The notes under the pieces: generated by a model | What the model was told of the DNA's origin: nothing | What the model saw: only the letters and a program-made list of their open reading frames with translations | Database searches by the model: none | In this document: piece after piece, positions 14,949 through 20,125 of the stretch | Layout: each line of letters opens with the position of its first letter | Position numbering within the stretch: the stretch's first letter is position 1 | Assembly: GCA_002495685.1 (NCBI GenBank) | Contig: DAGJ01000007.1 | Span: forward strand, 132,909-153,033 | Reading direction: 5' to 3' | Length of the DNA: 20,125 nucleotides | Source of the DNA: Methanobrevibacter sp. UBA412 | GTDB lineage: Archaea; Methanobacteriota; Methanobacteria; Methanobacteriales; Methanobacteriaceae | Translations under genes and position numbers: made by a program

Positions 14949-17630
14949 ATGATTATTTTAAGAAAAAGTAAAAATGCTTGGAAAATGTATCCTATAGGTT
15001 CTCCTAAAGGGGCTTTAAACACTAGAAGGGAACCTGAATTTGTAGGAACACTTAAATTTCACTATGATGAAGCAGGTTTTAACTTAAACAAATATATTAA
15101 GAAAACTGAAAACGAGGATAAATTATATCCTCCCTCTGATGCTATAAATTTCTTGCGCTCACAAGCAGTATTTCTAGCTAGTCATGATGAGGATATAGAA
15201 GAATTTTTAACCAGTTCTAATATAAAAGTAAGACATACTAAAGTTTGTCCCCACTGTATATATGAAGGGTTTGTAACAATCATTAGTAAAGATTATAGTT
15301 ACTCTTATCATGATCAAAGAATTTGTAAAACTTGTGCTGAAGAAACTATTAAAAGAGAAATGAAACTTCGAAGATATGATAAGCATGTTTTTAAAAATTT
15401 TAGTCGAGTTTTGCAGAAAACTGGAAGTTTAGATACTGTACTTGAAATGTTATCTCCAAAGTTTGATCCTTTAAAACATAATAATTTAACACTTTTTGAT
15501 AAGATTAAAGTGAATGATAATAAGTTTCCTGAAATCAAGATGAGTAGATTAAAAGTTCCTAAACCATTTAAAAAAGTATTAACTAGGGATCCTGATGCAA
15601 AACTTTTACCTGTGCAATTACTTGCTATACGTGAAGGTGTGATGCGTGATGAGGATATGCTTGTTGTTTCTGCTACTGGTAGTGGTAAAACTTTAATTGG
15701 TGAACTTGCAGGTATTCCTAAGGCTTTAAATGGTAAGAAGTTTCTTTTTTTAACACCTCTTGTTGCACTTGCTAATCAGAAGTATCGTGATTTTAAAAAG
15801 AAATATGAACCTTTAGGTTTAAAAGTTGCAATTAAAGTTGGACAAAATCGTATACATGCTAAAAATGAATTAAGCTTACCAGATTCTAATATTACTAATT
15901 CTGATATTATTGTTGGTACTTATGAAGGTTTAGATTTCATGTTACGTAGTGGTAAGAAGGATTTACTAACTAATCTTGGAGTAGTGCTTATTGATGAAAT
16001 TCACACAATTTCAGATCCTGATAGAGGTTTAAGATTAAATGGTTTAATTAATCGTATACGTAATCTGTTCCCCAAAACTCAGTTGATTGGTTTAAGTGCT
16101 ACTGTTCGTAATCCTAAAGTTTTAGCTGATGCTTTTAATATGAAACTTGTGGAATATGATCAACGTCCTGTACCTTTAGAGCGACATCTTGTTTTTGTTA
16201 GAAATGAGGTTCAAAAACGTTTAATTATGAAGAAACTTGTACAAAAGGAATATCATAGTAAGAGTAGTAAAGGTTTTAAAGGTCAAACTATTATTTTCAC
16301 TAATTCTCGTCGTAAAACTCATAAAATTGCGAATTTTTTAAGTAATAAAGGAATTAATGCTAGTGCTTATCATGCAGGTTTATCTTATTATAAGAAGGAA
16401 CGTATTGAGAAAAATTTTGGTAAAGGTAAGATTGCTGCTGTTGTAACTACTGCCGCTTTAGCTGCTGGTGTGGATTTCCCTGCCAGTCAAGTTATTTTTG
16501 AATCTTTACTTATGGGTAATAAATGGATTAGTCCTAATGAATTTAGTCAAATGCTTGGAAGAGCAGGACGTCCTAGTTATCATGATCGAGGTATGATTTA
16601 TTTATTACCTGAAATTGATAATGAATTTGACAATATATCTGAGGAAGTTACTGCTTTAAATTTACTTGAAAGTGATGTTGAAGATGTTCATGTTAATTAT
16701 ACTGAATCAGGTACTTTAGAAGAGATTTTAGCTGATGTTAGTAGTGAGTCTTTAACTAATATTCAAATGATACATGATTTTTACTCTAAAAAACCAATTC
16801 CTATAGAACTAGATATAGGGGTAAATGAATTAATAGATAATAAAATGTTAAACCTTGATTATAATAAAAATGTTAACTCTTCAAAGTATGGTCGAGCAGT
16901 AAGTATGAGTTTTTTATCACCGGAAGATGGAGAATATGTGAAGAATTCACTTAAACGTGGAGATTACTTAAACCAATTTATAAACAAACCTTACATGCAA
17001 AAACGTATTACAAAAATTTCATCAAAAAAACAAACAACACATAAAAGTTTAGAATCACAAAAAAATAAAAAAAATAAAAATAAGAACAAAAAAACTAAAA
17101 AAAATAATTATAAACACTTAGATAAAAATAATCCAGAATTAAAAATAGAAAACATTGCAATGGATTTAGAATTATTTGAAAACGCTTACCTCTCTCCAGT
17201 AATACATAAACAAATATCAAACAGTATGAAAATGAATTTTTCAACAAGATTATTCAGCGAATCCACTTTAGATATTATATCCTCTGGGGATGTTCTAGCT
17301 AAAGTAGATAAAAAATTTCAAGAAGCATTACTTCGTTTACAAATAGATTTCTTACGTTGTAAATGTAAAGATCGTCCATTTTGTGATTGCTTACAAAGAG
17401 GAGTTACTATGATAATTTTAGAGCAACGTTTAAAACATAAAGATCCTAATGATATTAGTCGTAAACTCTATAATGAGTACCAAATACAAGCTTATCCTGG
17501 AGATATTTATAGTTGGTTAGATACTTTTGTCCGTAACTTAGATGCTATTAAACGCATAAGTAAAGCATTTGATAATAAGAAAATGGTTAAAGCTTGTAAT
17601 AATTTAATTAAAGTTATAGAAAAAGGATAA
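14949..17630 (+). CDS. Archaeal Ski2-like DEAD/DEAH-box helicase with N-terminal zinc ribbon (DUF5814 type)
   Basis: This 893-residue superfamily 2 helicase has an N-terminal zinc ribbon C100-P-H-C103 ... C126-K-T-C129. The motor motifs are S-A-T-G-S-G-K-T (about 241-248, Walker A), D349-E-I-H (motif II), S383-A-T (motif III), and Q534-M-L-G-R-A-G-R541 (motif VI). The order and the Q-M-L-G-R-A-G-R form place it with Hel308/Ski2-like enzymes, and the N-terminal layout matches archaeal helicases annotated with DUF5814. A Lys/Asn-rich linker at about 695-720 separates the motor from a C-terminal domain containing C804-K-C-K-D-R-P-F-C-D-C814, a possible second metal site. The role is probably nucleic-acid unwinding in repair or RNA processing; the substrate is unknown. 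No ribosome binding site precedes the ATG, and a TTTATATT box about 35 bases upstream suggests a nearly leaderless mRNA. Confidence 0.9.
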   Translation: MIILRKSKNAWKMYPIGSPKGALNTRREPEFVGTLKFHYDEAGFNLNKYIKKTENEDKLYPPSDAINFLRSQAVFLASHDEDIEEFLTSSNIKVRHTKVCPHCIYEGFVTIISKDYSYSYHDQRICKTCAEETIKREMKLRRYDKHVFKNFSRVLQKTGSLDTVLEMLSPKFDPLKHNNLTLFDKIKVNDNKFPEIKMSRLKVPKPFKKVLTRDPDAKLLPVQLLAIREGVMRDEDMLVVSATGSGKTLIGELAGIPKALNGKKFLFLTPLVALANQKYRDFKKKYEPLGLKVAIKVGQNRIHAKNELSLPDSNITNSDIIVGTYEGLDFMLRSGKKDLLTNLGVVLIDEIHTISDPDRGLRLNGLINRIRNLFPKTQLIGLSATVRNPKVLADAFNMKLVEYDQRPVPLERHLVFVRNEVQKRLIMKKLVQKEYHSKSSKGFKGQTIIFTNSRRKTHKIANFLSNKGINASAYHAGLSYYKKERIEKNFGKGKIAAVVTTAALAAGVDFPASQVIFESLLMGNKWISPNEFSQMLGRAGRPSYHDRGMIYLLPEIDNEFDNISEEVTALNLLESDVEDVHVNYTESGTLEEILADVSSESLTNIQMIHDFYSKKPIPIELDIGVNELIDNKMLNLDYNKNVNSSKYGRAVSMSFLSPEDGEYVKNSLKRGDYLNQFINKPYMQKRITKISSKKQTTHKSLESQKNKKNKNKNKKTKKNNYKHLDKNNPELKIENIAMDLELFENAYLSPVIHKQISNSMKMNFSTRLFSESTLDIISSGDVLAKVDKKFQEALLRLQIDFLRCKCKDRPFCDCLQRGVTMIILEQRLKHKDPNDISRKLYNEYQIQAYPGDIYSWLDTFVRNLDAIKRISKAFDNKKMVKACNNLIKVIEKG

Positions 17631-17639
17631 AAAAAGATT

Positions 17640-18239
17640 TCATTGCTTTTCAAGGAATTTTTCACCAAGACTAATTATTCGTATTTGATTTTGTAATTTG
17701 CTTTTAATAGACTCTAAAAGTTTAACATCTAATAAAGCTATAATGTATTTCACATCTTCCACATACTCTTTTTTAATTATTCTTAAGTTATGGTTTCTAA
17801 TTTCATTATCCACATTCTTTATAATAGTGTAAGAAAATATTAATTGAACTGTTTGGTATTTTTCCATTTCAACTATTTCTGCGGTTTCTAAAGTGTTTTG
17901 CACACTTTTACTATATGCTCTAACAAGTCCTCCAGCACCTAATTTTATTCCACCAAAATATCTAGTTACTATTGCTGTGATGTTTTGAAGATTATTTTTC
18001 TTTAAAATATTAAGCATAGGTCTTCCAGCAGTTCCACTAGGTTCACCATTATCATCATAACCTTCACCCTCTTCTACAATATAAGCAGTGCAATTATGGG
18101 TTGCATCTTTAAATTCCTCAGATATTTGTTTAATTATTTCTTTGGCTTGTTTTTCATTAGTTGAAGGTATTAATCTACAGATGAATTCTGATTTTTTAAT
18201 GTTTAATTCATTAATATATGTTTGTTTAATGGTTTTCAT
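17640..18239 (-). CDS. IMPACT/YigZ family protein
   Basis: The 199 residues match the full IMPACT (UPF0029) architecture. The N-terminal domain has S-E-F-I-C, A-T-H-N-C-T-A-Y, D-D-N-G-E-P-S-G-T-A-G-R-P (residues 62-74) and the hallmark R-Y-F-G-G-I-K-L-G-A-G-G-L-V-R-A-Y (93-109). The C-terminal 65 residues are the ferredoxin-like DUF1949 domain. Eukaryotic IMPACT modulates Gcn2 signalling; the role of the prokaryotic proteins is not settled, with RNA or ribosome association suggested. GGTGA nine bases before the ATG supports the start. It converges on the helicase gene with only nine bases between stops. Confidence 0.93.
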   Translation of the reverse strand: MKTIKQTYINELNIKKSEFICRLIPSTNEKQAKEIIKQISEEFKDATHNCTAYIVEEGEGYDDNGEPSGTAGRPMLNILKKNNLQNITAIVTRYFGGIKLGAGGLVRAYSKSVQNTLETAEIVEMEKYQTVQLIFSYTIIKNVDNEIRNHNLRIIKKEYVEDVKYIIALLDVKLLESIKSKLQNQIRIISLGEKFLEKQ

Positions 18240-18407
18240 AAAAAAGTAGTCACCAAAATTTAATTATAGTTTTTTCTGTTTTTTTTAATATTTTAATATT
18301 ATTCTTTAAAAACTATTTTTTTTAAGAGATCCATATTTAATAATTAAAAGAAGTAAGTAGTATTTTAAAAAAGATTTTTTAAATTGAAAATTATAAATTT
18401 TCTTTTT

Positions 18408-18653
18408 TTATAGTAATAAAAACATTTTTACACCAATGATTATGAAAACAACACCAGCGATTCTTGATATTAATTCATGATAGCTTTGGAAGTATCCTCC
18501 AAAATAATTTCCAACACATAATACTATTACAGTTAAAACGATATCAACAGCTAAAATCATTTAAAATGGAACACCATTTGCTCCAGATAAAGTACCAATT
18601 AATAAATTATCTAATTCTGCAGCACCAATAAGTGCTATAAGTTCTACTAACAT
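18408..18653 (-). pseudogene. Broken small membrane transporter gene (MntP/TerC/CadD-like half)
   Basis: From ATG at 18653 the frame reads M-L-V-E-L-I-A-L-I-G-A-A-E-L-D-N-L-L-I-G, continues to codon 30, meets an in-frame TAA at 18561-18563, then runs on for 50 codons to a TAA at 18408. The part after the stop keeps a membrane-protein pattern, including G-N-Y-F-G-G-Y-F and I-A-G-V-V-F-I-I-I-G-V-K-M-F. This resembles one half of LysE-superfamily cation exporters (MntP, DUF204, with an acidic E-L-D-N in helix 1). Even without the stop it would be only 81 residues, less than half of MntP. AAGGAT lies nine bases before the ATG, and it follows the ATPase gene by 18 bases. A sequencing error or two tiny genes are alternatives. 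Confidence 0.6.
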
Positions 18654-18671
18654 TTTTTATCAATCCTTTTA

Positions 18672-19868
18672 TTATATTGATTTGGTTTTTAAAAATTCTA
18701 TTATATTATAATGTTTTATTCCTTTTTGTGAAAAATCAGTTTCATCTGCACTTATTACGAATTTTGGATAATTATTTTCAATTTTTAATAATTCTCCAAA
18801 TTCTCTTTTTTCATCATTTTCACAGGTTAAATAATCTGTAATTTGGAAGTAAATTTTTTCATCATTTTTAATGCAAATAAAGTCTATTTCTTTATCTCTT
18901 AGTTTACCTATTGTAATACTATAGCCACGTCTTAACATTTCCATATAAACTATGTTTTCTAAGATTTGACTTAAACATTCTGTGTTATTTAAACATAATG
19001 CTTGTCTGAATCCGTGGTCTGTTAGGTAAAATTTTTCATTAGTTTTTAGGACTTTATCTTCTATTAAATCTTCTCTTTTTACTTTGTGTATGAAGTATGC
19101 TTCTTCACAGTAAGTTAAGTAATTATAAACTGTTTCGTGACTAATTTTTAGGCCTTGTTTTTTGAAATATTTTGAAATACTATTTGCTGAGAATGGGAAA
19201 CCAATGTTTAATGTGATGAATCTTATTAATTGATCTAGGATCATAGTACTTTTTATGGGATTTTTTTGAACTACTTCTTTGAAAATTATGGAATTATATA
19301 AATCTTCTAAATAAGTGAGTTTTAAATCTTCATTTAAATTAGAAACGTATGGTATTCCTCCAGATATTAAGTATTCTTCAAATATTAATTTTTCATTGTA
19401 TTTTTCTTTTTTTTCTTTTTTTGATTCTATTATTTCTTTAAAATTTAAGGGATAGATTTTTATTATCTTATAATCTTGTTTTAATCTTTGTAATTTTTCG
19501 TTTAATTTGTGTTTATTGCTGATTGTGAGGTAAATATCAGTGTTGGTGTTTTGTAATTTATTTATACTTTCATTCCAGTTTTCTACATTTTGGATTTCAT
19601 AAAAGAATATGTATTGTTTTTCTTTTGTAATTTTTTTTTCTAGTATTTTGTCTAGTTGGGTATTATTTTTGATTTTGTGGTATGTTCCATTTTCAAAATT
19701 AATTTCTGTAATGTTTTCTTTTTTGGTTTGTCTTTTTTTTAATTCTTCTATTGTATTTTTTAGTATTTTTGTTTTACCTGCTCTTTTTATTCCGGCTAGT
19801 ATTTTTATACAGTTTTGGTCTATTAGTTCTTTGATTTGATTCGTGTATATTTCTCTTTCTATTGTCAT
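18672..19868 (-). CDS. AAA-type ATPase with C-terminal DUF4143 domain; Walker B Asp replaced by Tyr
   Basis: From the ATG at 19868 the protein has 398 residues (a GTG at 19877 would add three). AGTGA five bases before the ATG favours it. Residues 26-33, G-I-K-R-A-G-K-T, are the Walker A motif in the form usual for this family. The Walker B region reads Y-I-F-F-Y90-E91-I-Q-N-V, where relatives have F-L-D-E-I-Q-N-V. The C-terminal half matches DUF4143: E-Y-L-I-S-G-G-I-P-Y-V, H-E-T-V-Y-N-Y-L, L-T-D-H-G-F-R, L-E-N-I-V-Y-M-E-M-L-R-R-G-Y and K-E-I-D-F-I-C-I with a nuclease-like fold. These proteins are abundant in methanogens and of unknown function. It is followed by a broken transporter gene and preceded by inverted repeats. 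Confidence 0.88.
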   Translation of the reverse strand: MTIEREIYTNQIKELIDQNCIKILAGIKRAGKTKILKNTIEELKKRQTKKENITEINFENGTYHKIKNNTQLDKILEKKITKEKQYIFFYEIQNVENWNESINKLQNTNTDIYLTISNKHKLNEKLQRLKQDYKIIKIYPLNFKEIIESKKEKKEKYNEKLIFEEYLISGGIPYVSNLNEDLKLTYLEDLYNSIIFKEVVQKNPIKSTMILDQLIRFITLNIGFPFSANSISKYFKKQGLKISHETVYNYLTYCEEAYFIHKVKREDLIEDKVLKTNEKFYLTDHGFRQALCLNNTECLSQILENIVYMEMLRRGYSITIGKLRDKEIDFICIKNDEKIYFQITDYLTCENDEKREFGELLKIENNYPKFVISADETDFSQKGIKHYNIIEFLKTKSI

Positions 19869-19881
19869 TTTTTTCACTTTT

Positions 19882-19897
19882 GACTATTTTTTTAGTC
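19882..19897. promoter_or_regulatory. Inverted repeat GACTA-N6-TAGTC before the ATPase gene
   Basis: Five-base arms flank six T residues. The element lies between a TATA box at 19922-19929 and the start codon, around the expected transcription start, and could be an operator. It may also be chance in AT-rich DNA. Confidence 0.3.
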
Positions 19898-19921
19898 ACG
19901 TTTTTTTGTTTGTCTTCATAA

Positions 19922-19929
19922 TATATAAA
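19922..19929 (-). promoter_or_regulatory. TATA box of the ATPase gene
   Basis: On the minus strand this reads TTTATATA, 54 bases before the ATG at 19868, giving a predicted start of transcription near 19900. Confidence 0.4.
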
Positions 19930-19962
19930 AGTTTTGCGTCTACAACTGCAAAAAATATGCAA

Positions 19963-20000
19963 TTACTAAATTTTTATACTGTACATACAAAATTTAGTAA
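19963..20000. repeat. Perfect 12-bp inverted repeat with 14-base spacer
   Basis: TTACTAAATTTT (19963-19974) is matched by AAAATTTAGTAA (19989-20000). The spacer is TATACTGTACATAC. It lies upstream of the ATPase promoter and about 110 bases left of the putative insertion-sequence end. It may be a binding site for a dimeric regulator, a transcript end from a gene to the right, or part of the neighbouring mobile element. Confidence 0.5.
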
Positions 20001-20109
20001 ATTTTTAATTTTTACTCTAAAACTAAAAAATACACTCAAAAAAAATGAGTATTTAAAAAAAATTTAGATTAACTAATAAATTTACTGTTAAATTATAAAT
20101 TTAAAATTA

Positions 20110-20125
20110 GGCTCTGTAGAAATCC
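20110..20125. mobile_element. Possible insertion-sequence terminus at the window edge
   Basis: The last 16 bases begin GGCTCTGT and end GAAATCC, right after a long A/T-only stretch. GG(C/G)TCTGT starts are common to terminal inverted repeats of several insertion-sequence families. No second copy or transposase is within the window, so this rests on resemblance alone. Confidence 0.28.

Noticed and set aside
19774..19962. Minus-strand frame reading into the ATPase gene in another frame
   Set aside because: It overlaps the Walker A coding region out of frame and is Lys/Asn/Arg-rich shadow sequence.
20030..20055. ACTCA/TGAGT inverted repeat around an A-run as a second operator
   Set aside because: Five-base arms around an A-tract are expected by chance in such DNA; position relative to any gene in the window gives no added support.

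Overview
The window looks like a chromosomal segment of a very AT-rich methanogenic archaeon of the order Methanobacteriales, most likely Methanosphaera or a close relative. This is inferred from several signs. There are large Asn/Thr-rich adhesin-like surface proteins, archaeal promoters (TTTAAATA / TTTATATA boxes), T-tract terminators and GGAGGTGA-type ribosome binding sites. There is an amtB-glnK pair behind a GGAA-N6-TTCC element, the operator form of the methanogen nitrogen repressor NrpR. There is also an archaeal Ski2-like helicase with an N-terminal zinc ribbon. No rRNA, tRNA or CRISPR array was seen.

Layout. 1-2436: 3' part of a giant Ig-like-repeat surface protein, open at the left edge. 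2651-4439: pdxS (vitamin B6 synthesis) followed by a divergent PfkB-type sugar/nucleoside kinase. 4672-6600: a complete secreted adhesin-like protein, with a parallel beta-helix followed by two Ig-like repeats of the same kind as in the first protein. 6760-7611: a CDF metal-efflux pump with two palindromic boxes just upstream of its promoter. 7913-11088 (minus strand): a compact operon, read from the right, of an XRE/cupin regulator, two hot-dog thioesterases and an AMP-forming acyl-CoA synthetase.

11089-12312 is a 1.2 kb region with no large gene. I find a previously unlisted 46-codon membrane-protein ORF on the minus strand (TTG start, with TTTAAATA box and AGGTGA site), a strongly T-biased stretch, and then the promoter and putative NrpR operator of amtB-glnK (12313-13910). 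Two small tandem paralogous membrane proteins follow on the minus strand (13991-14660). A DEAD/DEAH helicase (14949-17630) faces an IMPACT/YigZ family gene (17640-18239). The right end holds a broken small transporter gene (18408-18653) and an AAA ATPase-DUF4143 gene (18672-19868) whose Walker B aspartate is replaced by tyrosine. After these come inverted repeats and, in the last 16 bases, a sequence that resembles the terminal repeat of an insertion sequence.

Functional picture. Most genes are housekeeping or environmental-response units: ammonium uptake with PII control, metal efflux, cofactor synthesis, cell-surface display and acyl-CoA turnover. I see no clear large new defence or mobile system. 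The most novel items are the 46-aa membrane ORF with its perfect hairpin, the regulator/synthetase/two-thioesterase operon, the operator with alternative hairpins and a tiny ORF at the amtB promoter, and the degenerate Walker B ATPase.
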